From positions 1-31,812 of the forward strand of contig MEDY01000351.1 of the NCBI GenBank assembly GCA_001724265.1: a DNA stretch of 31,812 bases, read 5' to 3'. Shown here in pieces: positions 9,001-15,000 of the stretch. The stretch is from Rhizaria sp. SCN 62-66 (lineage: Eukaryota > Rhizaria, unplaced). The notes beneath the pieces were generated by a model, which searched no databases, was not told the DNA's origin, and saw only the letters and a program-made list of their open reading frames with translations. Position 1 is the first letter of the stretch, and every line of letters begins with the position of its first letter. Position numbers and translations under genes: made by a program.

Positions 9001-11518
9001 GCAGCACGGCCTCCAGCGGCAACACCGCGCCAGTGCTGATCGCAGGGCCAGCGGCGGCGACCACAGTGGAGTTCGCGCCAGAGGCGGTTGCAGCGAACAC
9101 GAGCGGCGGTGCGGCGGCAAGCGCACGCGCGCCTTCGCTGTTTTGTGACAGCGTGCGCATCGCGCGCAGCAGCAGAAACACGACGGCGCCCGCTGCGGCA
9201 CCCAAGCACGGTCCGCTGCCAGCAGTGGGGCGAGCGCCGAGAAGTCCAATGACGCGCGAGCCCGTCGCAGTGGTCGTCGCGGGGCGGGCTGAGAGCGAGG
9301 CTAATGTCGGCAACATGTCGCCATCTACAGTCGTCGGCGCGGTTGCGGGAGCAGTTGCGGCTGAGTCGGGAGCGCCAGTCCAAAGCAGTGCGAGCGGCAC
9401 GCGGGAGCGTTGGGCCCCAGCAGAGACTGTGGTGCCAGCGACGAGCGCCTTCGCGATCGAGACCAGCAGCGGCAGCGCGCCCGCGGTAAGCGCAGTGCTC
9501 GCGCGGCGAGAGCACAGTCGTTCAAGCAAACTCAGCTGCAGCGGCAGCAGCGCCGCGCGTGCACGGGCTGCTGCAGGGCTTTCCGCCGGCGTCGACGAGG
9601 CAGATGCGCTAGCTGTGGCCACAGCAACCACAGAAGGCCCCGCGCCAGCGCCTACGCCCAAGCCCGTCGCATTGGCGGTGCTTTGCTGTGCGAGCCCCAG
9701 CGCGGGCCCAAAGTGGCCCTTGACGGCAGCGACGACCGCGGGTGCAGCGCCCAGCATCGCCAAGAAAGACAGTGCGCTGGCCGCGTGCGGCGACGGCGCG
9801 CTGCGAAGCCCGAGCTCCGCCAGCGTTGCAGCCGATGCGCCAGCACCCGCCACAGCGCCAGTCTCACCCGGCGCACCTTTGCCCGCGCCGCTTGCAGCGC
9901 GTGCTTTGCCCTTGCTTGTAATAGTGGGCGCAGGCGAGGGCTTGTCATCGGCGCCCTTGCCGCCGCCAGTGCTAAGCGTCAATCCACGCGACGCAGCGTC
10001 GGCAGTCTTCTTGGTGACAGCTATGCTGTTGCTGTCGCCGCCGTTGTCGCCAGGGTTGGCGTCTGCGTCTGCGTCTGCATCGTAGTCGTCGTCATCGTCG
10101 CCGCCTGCGCCCGCACCTGCGCCCCCCGCGTCGCCGTCGCCGTCGTTGCCGTAGTCGACATCGGCATCGGCGTCAGCGTCGGCATCGGCGTCTTCATCGT
10201 CGCCGCGCCGCCCCGTCGCGCTCACGGCGGCCGCAATCGCGCCCTGCACGGGGTCGCTCTTGCTCTTCCCAGCGGCGTTCGCACCGGACGCTGAGGTTGA
10301 CGCCGATGCGGACACGGGGACGGGGACGGGGACGAGTCCGCCAGTGGCGCGCACGAGCACGGTGAGCACGCAACGCAGCGCGCGCACGGCCAGATTGCCG
10401 CCGCCGCCCAGCACTGCGGGCGCGCCACCGGGCAGTGCGGGCGCGACGGCCGGGGGCGCGTGGAAGGCCCCGACCGCGGCGGCAGCCGACGCGGCCGCGG
10501 TCGCGTGCGCCGCGGGCGTGGCGACGGCCAGCGGCGTGCGCGCCGAGGCTGCAATAACCGCGACAAGCGTGGGGAAGGCGCGCAGGCGGAGCAGCGTGGC
10601 GACGCGAGGGTAGGACTTAAGCAGCGTGAGCAGAAGTGCGAGCGCAGCCACTGGCGCCGCCGCCGCGCACGACACAGCAAGCGCGTGCGACGCTACAGCG
10701 GGCCCCGAGGCTGCGACGGCGGCTGCGGCGGTGGAATGCGCGGCTGTAAGCGTAAGCAGCGCGTATGCATGCGCGGGCGCCGTCGCGAGCGCCGCGAATC
10801 CCGCGGGCGTGGCAGCGGCGTCGGCGACGCGCGTCACGGCCGACAACAGACTTGGGCAGTCAGCCAGGCACCAGCCGAGCATGCGGCCGGGCGGGGGCGA
10901 GCCGGCCGCGGCGGTTGCAGCGATGGCGCCTGTGGGCGCGTCCTCCGCAGCGGCGAGCGCGCAGAGGGCGCGGAGCGCTGCAAAGGCCGCCACCGGGTGC
11001 GGCAGCGGACCTGACGCGCCGCCGGCAATAACGACTGTGCTGTTGCTGCTGCAAGCGGAGCCGCTGCCGAGAGCGCCGCGCGCGCCGCCGGCTGTAGACG
11101 GCGCTGCAGCTGCGGACGCGGCGGCGTTGGCGGAGGCGGAAGAGGCCGAGGCCGGTACGAGCACGGAGAGCGCGCGGTCGAAGCCTGCAGTGAGCGACGC
11201 GAGGTATGGGGGCACCGTGCCGCCGCCACGTCGCGGACGCACGGGGGGCGACGCGGAAGCGGCAGCAGCTGCGGCGGCGCGGGCTGCGGCACGCGAGGAT
11301 GTCGCGGACACAGAGCCGGGCGCAGCCGATCCTGCGCGCGCGACGTTACCAACGACGGAGGCGGGGTCTGGCAAGGATGTGAGCGCTGAGAGACCCTCTG
11401 TCACGACAGCGCGTGTGATCGAGTCAAAGCATGCAGTGAGCACAGTGGGGTCATTTGAAGACAGAAGCAGGTCGGGGATGTCCCCCAGGGCGCGGGGCAC
11501 ACCCCGGGAAGCGGACAT
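1..11518 (-). CDS. AGTPBP1: Giant cytosolic carboxypeptidase (CCP/AGTPBP1-like, M14 family), 3' end outside window
   Basis: Reading the minus strand from the ATG at 11518-11516, the frame stays open to the window edge: 3,839 codons, no intron seen. CCP enzymes are zinc carboxypeptidases that trim polyglutamate side chains or C-terminal glutamates, mainly from tubulin. The CCP N-domain is present (FESRFESGALR, then HTQWFLF with its Trp at residue 2225, then GMRPAFFSL). FPHADD follows near residue 2828. The catalytic core has HPAE (zinc ligands His3019 and Glu3022), DLNRHW (Arg3079), DLHAHS (His3115, third zinc ligand) and TLEVTY (catalytic Glu3431), so the enzyme looks active. The first ~2,100 residues are Ala-rich and helical in look, in the place of the armadillo-like region of CCP1 (inference). 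Human CCP1 is about 1,200 residues, so this protein is at least three times longer, mostly through low-complexity insertions. The start is the first in-frame ATG after an AT-rich spacer. The family call is very secure; the exact paralog is less so. Confidence 0.9.
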   Translation of the reverse strand, partial: MSASRGVPRALGDIPDLLLSSNDPTVLTACFDSITRAVVTEGLSALTSLPDPASVVGNVARAGSAAPGSVSATSSRAAARAAAAAAASASPPVRPRRGGGTVPPYLASLTAGFDRALSVLVPASASSASANAAASAAAAPSTAGGARGALGSGSACSSNSTVVIAGGASGPLPHPVAAFAALRALCALAAAEDAPTGAIAATAAAGSPPPGRMLGWCLADCPSLLSAVTRVADAAATPAGFAALATAPAHAYALLTLTAAHSTAAAAVAASGPAVASHALAVSCAAAAPVAALALLLTLLKSYPRVATLLRLRAFPTLVAVIAASARTPLAVATPAAHATAAASAAAAVGAFHAPPAVAPALPGGAPAVLGGGGNLAVRALRCVLTVLVRATGGLVPVPVPVSASASTSASGANAAGKSKSDPVQGAIAAAVSATGRRGDDEDADADADADADVDYGNDGDGDAGGAGAGAGGDDDDDYDADADADANPGDNGGDSNSIAVTKKTADAASRGLTLSTGGGKGADDKPSPAPTITSKGKARAASGAGKGAPGETGAVAGAGASAATLAELGLRSAPSPHAASALSFLAMLGAAPAVVAAVKGHFGPALGLAQQSTANATGLGVGAGAGPSVVAVATASASASSTPAESPAAARARAALLPLQLSLLERLCSRRASTALTAGALPLLVSIAKALVAGTTVSAGAQRSRVPLALLWTGAPDSAATAPATAPTTVDGDMLPTLASLSARPATTTATGSRVIGLLGARPTAGSGPCLGAAAGAVVFLLLRAMRTLSQNSEGARALAAAPPLVFAATASGANSTVVAAAGPAISTGAVLPLEAVLLLLCAAAPQGSAAARAAAAVAWSLHAARVEDLSPADARAIATATAAAAIAPAAPGSAAAAVVTNASERGALASLLILCLPAVPAAGPAPRPASASASAAVATPAQLLLLQLGRSRAAPAALAPATPVSAAVAVAHPLARLALDPSLGPALPLQAFAALTAARSSVWVSAATAALAAAASGSAANAGSVSVASVSMGRALWHLLAPDVAAALAVPAGPAAFVTAFAPPHSATASVGPAKIAELTAERARLLVWQLQALAPWVMQTAASAASNASGAVVIAPGDTSADSETAWQLTAATALARLAVAAAAEAVIAPVAPRHGFCRNSLHGNATVPAQAHAHSRSHGRRRRTGLERALGLDARAGADAAGISVRAEATGFEAQFVAVIPQSVSVSNINESVTNNKVSMNNDLALVRRNAYRRGGVCHCISPVLASTDVHVCAQCGARHEKKDGEADGVNAGEMWCWAEAAPPSDASAVGIAGSSREQWTPLNATANMDSATEREQICSGGVFIARELGEFLGPFTAQSHRVVLDAVRTAIVDSALSPYVSTLPATSTTPVASSATTPATATASASAYGATSGMFRGSLDALLAAPTAASNSAAVAPPSGAALVHAGAATLALAGATVSVRALRGAVTAAAAAHLAIRLRCGGTGAAAKAKAKTAVAAAATAGSMAIGPQLLMQCLLRLPDGPPKRPRFGAALLCGAAGTQEADEEATLAILRTAARKSAYASPAPPPPPSSATATGTAGKAHKGKGKGKKAARKGAKAAEDAAVVLAASLNAAAAASASSSTNAADPIAAALAAAAAAVAAVPPLWAAGAAFSGTRADRTAATAAADDATRGLLRSRAAAVRRAAEDLWNLNEFCPELWLARPTANSALARAGTGRASGTGTAKVAGATADPVLPVPVTVAAGTRLSLSPASGVDATVSGACRGPWPARAVALPRVLARPESVAGAGTSAYNCNISNADGTEGVVPVPVLPSLRQTHAGHCYGDSGSDSDDDECDRRGALPGDADSLVWLSPDMRPIFRPRAWAHVPGGADRYGVLVNRRLWDPSFCNDNTNSNHNGFNNTNIDSNSTTTSGAESLMLPEPLCSTPPLASLHKLTTDAASPLWASLSRRALSTAAATQTMLATAAARAIASATLSASAASSAASTASSASSDAVESSYNAVALPGVDPLSLLPSAALALPLRFPAAEIEVVFDRVPARRAPPAFLPAPSSAITSTETTAVGGGGFTTPIVMQVVGPGARGANVTSLSLHGNGNGRGGGGVVADIVVPDWLDAELGPALCNRHAHPSAAPAISVSSVTASAAATHSASRAFVPRPAHEFLLPSPWSGAHGHSSTAAGVEPALVFESRFESGALRRAVRTGPRSYDLLLPSDGNSTAHTQWFLFAVMGMRAGVSYTFNIVNAQKKDSIFAKGMRPAFFSLTDHHDRGIGWRRADCAQDVAYQRNWRRPPLAGKLAAAPARGGSTATAGRAAVVSRVARGIGPSVEGAESAAAAAVAAGSALTATKSKSGATSSATGPGAGEDGVAGNNSGRTKASLTALVAGMVAAHGGCSAQHQLDGLVHAYAKAKKMRKMHRATVPATTTSETTTSGNSALFSGRQARRARDSAKPQHMQQQARSNDSKPVHFAQSRSTVKSFSDATPTAHASDADNDDNGDDVDNLGGDDSDDGDGDAVEVVDEDDDGDAMSDLGIDEDGDNDEDDDEFEYDDDDDDDDDDDDGASDDDPESESESASDAAAATVRDSNSNRDGDDDGDGGSAQGEGDDIENDDDGAEEQEEEEEDTFEGLGDEHDPDNNTNASLKSKKARAAAKKNGVAGGKKGAKSSKTKAAATSSNSRRRTGAASTSQPHYLGSKSKAGAAASVSSASATATPSTGVTNSITPALSEADAGAAVEAAATAAAATGNGTTLASLLLSPVTSGSPMSGTGATAGDADKSGDKRTSARKKTTTSSANTSSNSNGTGGGDDDEDGGSAPHYYSISFQITFPHADDVVMLAYCLPFTASFQHLSLARTELAAAVRARPALTEALPSAATTAHEMHRASANRSSVTGLGGALLASSARQAATPAATVAQSVDSLAASPLQLPVARSVMHRQVLCRSRAGAPIELLTVTNFATDAEAGFAFVPAPVSGSSNLSGFITPALPSPSYAATGASARAAAVAAVASVAARPVVVVTGRVHPAETVASWVLQPFIDFITGDSPHAHALREAFVFKIVPMLNPDGVSSGHTRCGLSGVDLNRHWAAPCPVEHPSIFWARRLIAALAQQRTVAALLDLHAHSKLRSCALYGCDPSLSLGAADTPPVPTLAHAPAPVSTASAAATAAAMEPGAAGTAAHQQWLSGLFPPSVIALWGRGYGHAAAAVTAAAAAIGTPAQLLPPPSAALATAAAAGLLPATRASSTASTMSITHGVGASRALSDAAANAALSVSLPSAPAIVSALNAATVAAPAFATADLPLRTLGAVPIRPRTPPPPPPALSDSILAAATTTLTTAVPRAPVAWPMLPHGSTSNNVNGSNTIAMLLAPPPPASALPVLPWVLPQFGTERTLPHLFARRAPGLTTLARCLYRARGGKAGAARVALWALLGVPHTFTLEVTYAAAEAGALRLSHLGPQHYTALGRALALTLLDLAGVGATATAAQVAFATPDAPRHPPPHPEYLPLATAAALRAAPARPRLPLFPSPAPRGGAAEAAVLPLAAAAATHSVLPDAATIASAVASPATDNDIDDAGAASASSGAAAATAALLSPGAGDDDESPTVDLPPSASRPAPTTSVGTVPAAKTEVVAASVIDATTCALTVGTLGALTDAPAAPARLGSLFPPPTATACAAAAVATADGDRALAKLARALVIADAHASNAHRNIANATTTASTRSNAVAADSILSSAFAVALGALGASAPGPTLVPRPPSAKPSLGEHGYGAKTISSRVHSAAHSGSGRHTTHHAQHHTHHSSSDSKRDRDRDASGRDGGAVEFTATVTAASVTTTSVTATPAALSAAPAGRVGS
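1100..3060 (-). other. M14 catalytic domain of the CCP, split by a long insertion
   Basis: This stretch holds the catalytic residues. HPAE lies at 2453-2464, DLNR with its Arg codon at 2282-2284, DLHAHS at 2165-2182, and the catalytic Glu codon at 1226-1228. About 315 residues separate the third zinc ligand from the catalytic Glu. I recall roughly a third of that in ordinary CCPs. The extra length is Ala/Pro/Thr-rich sequence at about 1400-2130, with a PPPPPP run. A typical C-terminal helix (HYTALGRALALTLLDL) closes the domain near 1130. Confidence 0.88.
3490..4070 (-). repeat. Acidic Asp/Glu-rich tract followed by Lys-rich patch within the CCP
   Basis: On the minus strand this encodes roughly 130 residues dominated by Asp and Glu, including an almost unbroken Asp run at about 3840-3890. 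A Lys/Ala-rich patch follows at about 3500-3595 (KKARAAAKK, KKGAKSSK) and resembles a bipartite nuclear localisation signal. The DNA is a degenerate GAT/GAC trinucleotide repeat. Together these segments interrupt the CCP N-domain. Long acidic tracts occur in glutamylase and deglutamylase partners, but a role here is only a guess. Confidence 0.8.
4640..4965 (-). other. CCP N-domain (pre-catalytic beta domain)
   Basis: The translation contains FESRFESGALRRAVR, YDLLLPSDG, HTQWFLFAVMGMRAGVSYTF and FAKGMRPAFFSL in this order. These are the signature blocks of the domain that precedes the peptidase in cytosolic carboxypeptidases. The final strand-rich block of the same domain (SISFQITFPHADD) sits about 540 residues further on, because a large acidic and basic low-complexity segment is inserted between them. 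Confidence 0.88.
7660..7745 (-). other. Possible zinc-binding Cys cluster inside the CCP N-terminal region
   Basis: The translation reads C-x1-C-x12-C-x2-C (CHC ... CAQC) with His residues beside it, followed by a charged, less Ala-rich stretch. The spacing could hold one zinc ion. It stands out because the surrounding ~2,000 residues contain few cysteines. No such element is a standard part of CCP1 as I know it, so the function is unknown. Confidence 0.4.
10030..10215 (-). repeat. Asp-Ala repeat tract in the CCP N-terminal region
   Basis: The minus strand encodes alternating Asp-Ala (DADADADAD) and a second DADADA block separated by a Gly/Asp-rich linker. The DNA is a degenerate repeat of gtcggcatcg-like and gtctgc-like units. 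It is a low-complexity, probably disordered spacer with no recognised function. Confidence 0.75.
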
Positions 11519-12063
11519 GACGCCGCGCACGCGGGAGGGACGAGAGCTGGAGGGGAGTAACGAAGGTGCTGAAAGAGTGGTGTCCTTCGAGTTGGTTTCT
11601 ATGCAAGTCCAAGAGAGATTATTTAAAAATCATGCAAATTAAAGGATTAGACGCCAAAAATGCAACCATTCAGCACGTTATCAGTCTATTATACTGAGAG
11701 CAGAGAGCAAGGCATCATGTGATAGAGCGTCAAGCGACCCGATGCCCCCTGCCAACTCGGCTCACAAAATCGGTGATATAGAATGTTGGTGTCGAGAAAT
11801 AGCGATATAATTAAAGTGATATCAAGAAAATAGAGTATATATTGCTAAAGCTAGGTAAGTTATAAGAATATCGGACACCAATACGCACTAGATGCGTTTG
11901 CGGTTTTCAGATCGCTCGAGTCAATGTGTCGGCTCGAGTATCTTGGTCACATGCAACCGCTGTCACATCCTCTTCAAATCCAAATTGAAGTCAAAAATAA
12001 ACTCAATTTGAGAAGATGATACAAAATCGTATGTAAAACACTTAACTATACATATTAATGAAC
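11519..12063. other. AT-rich intergenic spacer between the two giant genes
   Basis: The base composition drops sharply from GC-rich coding DNA to AT-rich DNA, and all frames are broken by stops. It must hold the 3' end of the giant DEP-like gene and the promoter of the CCP gene, since both lie on the minus strand. A TTTAAATA-like stretch (about 11620-11630 on plus) sits ~100 bases upstream of the CCP ATG and might be a TATA-like element. I found no tRNA-like sequence and no AATAAA on the minus strand. Confidence 0.7.
11971..12015. repeat. Imperfect inverted repeat in the 3' flank of the DEP-like gene
   Basis: Arms CAAATTGA (11981-11988) and TCAATTTG (12003-12010) are perfectly complementary over 8 bases, with a 14-base A-rich loop. 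Outer arms TCTTC (11971-11975) and GAAGA (12012-12016) extend the stem past a bulge. It lies 50-95 bases beyond the gene's TGA, so it would be in the 3' UTR if transcribed. It could aid 3'-end formation or be chance in AT-rich DNA. Confidence 0.4.
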
Positions 12064-15000
12064 TCAAAGTCCGCGGTGATGATTACTATCTTCTTCTTGC
12101 TCTGGAAAGCACCACTGGTGCTGCTCATGACACTTCTTGTCACCTGCGTGCCCAGAGCTTTCCGGCGCTGCCATTAGTGCAGCAGCCATCACAGCGTCGG
12201 AGGCAGCCAAGGTACTCAATGTCATTGCTGTCGCAACCACTGCAGAGCCGACCTGCGCGCCACTCACGCTTCGTGCATGGTCGTCACAGCCGTTGCTGTT
12301 GTTCAAGTTGTCTTCTTCGCTGCACCTGTCGCATTCGTCGTCAGCGTCAGACGCGGTGCCAAAAGCACAGTGCGATGTAGCAAAAGTGCCAGTCTCACCT
12401 GCAATGTTATTGTCGGCGCAGAGCTGGACTAACACCACTGACTCGTCATCTTCTTGGTGACCGTGACTGCGGCCGTGCCCATCACTTTCACCGTGGCTCT
12501 GGTTGTGGCGGTGATGACCGCGGTGGCTACCATGCTGATGACTGTGATGCTTGCTGCTGCTCCTGCCACGCATGCCTAGCGCCAGCGCTGCAGCGCGCCG
12601 CGTCTTGCGGTGCGGGAACACGGCGGCCACGAGCGCACTGACTGCGGTGACAGCCGGCGCCGCGACTGGTTGCGACTGTGAACAAGCAAGACGCACAACG
12701 GGACGCAATGCACCAAGACCGACGCCCAGCCCGCCCGCGCCGGCAAAAAGCGCAGGTAACGTGACGGTGGCCACCGTGCCCGGGAATAGTGCGCGCGCAG
12801 ACAGCTCGACGCGATTCACAGTTACACCAGCCGAATCGCCATTTTGACTGTCACTGGTGCTGGTGCGATCATATCTGTTGATGCCGTCGCCGCGCGTGTC
12901 GACCCTGATCACGGTCACAGCTGCGTGGGGCGCAGCGAGGCGCGCGCGGCCGGCGGCCAACAGGGCGGCGACGACGGCGCTGCCCCTGCCCCCGCGGCGC
13001 AGCGAGCATGGCAACACGGCGAGATTCGGCGCTGCGCCCGCAGATGTCAGCACGCGCGCGTGCAGCAACGGCCGCAAGCCGGACGTTGTTGCTGTCAGCG
13101 CGGGAGCGCTCCACATGTCGTTTGTTCGCGCTTGTATAGCAGTCGCTAAAGCGTGACTCACAGTCGTTGTCGCCGTCGCTGGCGCAGAAGAGGAAGAGAC
13201 AGGCAGCAGCAGCCGCAGCCATGCTGCTACGGCTGCGGGCGCAAGGCCTGCGCCGATTAGCATCGTAGTCACGGACGCACGCGTCAGTGTCTCCGTGGCA
13301 CGAGCTGCATGCGCCTTAGCGGCAGCACCTGCTGCTGAACGCGCAGCGCCGGCGCCAAGACTGGCTGCTGCGCCGCTGCCATGGAAGGGCTGGTACGTGT
13401 CCCCATCTTCATCGTCGCCGTGCTCTCCAGTCGCACTGTTGCGCGCGGGCCGCACCCAGGCCGCGGGGGCGCAGGTCGCCCCGCGCAGCAGGCTCAGTGC
13501 GCGCGAGCGGCGCTGCTGGCTGAGCCCGCGGTTGCGTTGCAGCTTCGCCAGGTCACCCCAACTCGGGACTGGCCGGAGCCCGCGCGCGCGGCCGCCAGCG
13601 GTTGCTAAAGAGCCACGAGCGTGGCCGTTGTCATCGCCTGTACTCGCACTGTCAGTGCCTTCACCGTCGCTTTCACTGTCACTGCAGCTGTCACTGTCTG
13701 AACCGCTGTCTGAACCTGTATGCGTGCCCGCATTATCACAGGCATTGCTATTGCGGTCGCCGTCATTCGCAAAAACAGGGCGTGAGTGCCAGTAGAGCCC
13801 TGGCACAGCCTGCAACGCAGCGCGACATGACCTGTCAGCGCTTGCGTCGGCACCCGCGATGACATTTGTGGGGGCAACAAAAGCTGCGGTAATAAGCAGC
13901 GGCAGCAGTGCCCGCCACCCAGCGCCAGCAACGGCCGCTGGGAGTCGCGGCGCAGCATGTGCACTGTCACGGTCACGCCTACGGTCGTGGGTACGATCAC
14001 TTGTAAGTGCACAATGCGCAGCTGCGGGCGCGAGATGCACGAAGGCTTTAGCATGCTGCCAATGGAGACTATCGTGACACGCACGGAGCAACCACGAGTG
14101 CGGTGCACTGCTGCTCTCACCGGTGTTCGCCTTTGTCCCCGTCTTCGCGGAGCTGGCGTTCGCGGTAGCAATCGACACCGCCGCATTGCAATCAAGTTGC
14201 ACAGCTTGCACCAACGCAGCAGCGGCGGCAGGTCCAGCGGATGCGGTAACGGGCGTGGAAGGAACAGGAGCGGGCACGAGGCGCAAATAGTGCGGCACGT
14301 TGTTATCAGTCAAAGCAATCATTGCTGCAGTTGTAGTACTAGAGACGGAAGCAGAAGCGTGACCCCGAAGCGCAAGCAGGGAAATCGGAGGTGGTGCGGG
14401 CAGCTGCAACAGCGTAGCAGTGGGCGCGGCGGCGGGCGGTGGCAGCGTGCGCGCAAACGCGTGGCCAACCGCGAGCATTGACGACGCGGTCACCAACGCC
14501 GTGACGTCCACGGTTGCACTCGTCGCGGGTGCCGCCGCAGAAGCAGTAGCAGTTGTCGCGGCGCTATCGGACTCGCTTTTCGCGGCTCTCGCACGCGCCG
14601 ACGATGACGAAACAGGCGTGCGCGGACACAAGAAGGGGAAAAGCGTGTGCTGCGCAAGGCGTGCTAAGTGCACCACGGGAACAGTGCAGAGTGGTGGGAA
14701 CGGGTCCGAGAGCGAGAAGGCAGCTTCAGCGCTCGCTGCCGCTGCAGGCAACATCGCTGACGGATGTAGCACTACTGTCGGCGTCGGTGGTGACACAGGT
14801 GTTGCCATTGCAGCTGCAGAGTGACCATGAGGAGCTGCGGGTGGTGGGACCAAGTCATGCAGATTAGCTGCGATGAGAGGCGTATGCAATCCAAGCGCAG
14901 CCTCGAGATCGCGCTGCGTGTACACTGCGCCGCCCAAAATAAGGGCAAGCCGGCGTGACAAACGCTGCGGGCCACTTGCACCGAAGTTCATGTCAGAAGC

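Noticed and set aside
8112-10085. 657-codon open frame on the plus strand
   Set aside because: It is antisense to the CCP gene. It arises because the GC-rich Ala/Ser coding sequence rarely contains TTA, CTA or TCA codons; its translation is featureless Ala-rich sequence.
11786-11881. TTGGTGTC / GACACCAA inverted pair in the spacer
   Set aside because: Eight-base arms are about 80 bases apart with no extension, as expected by chance.
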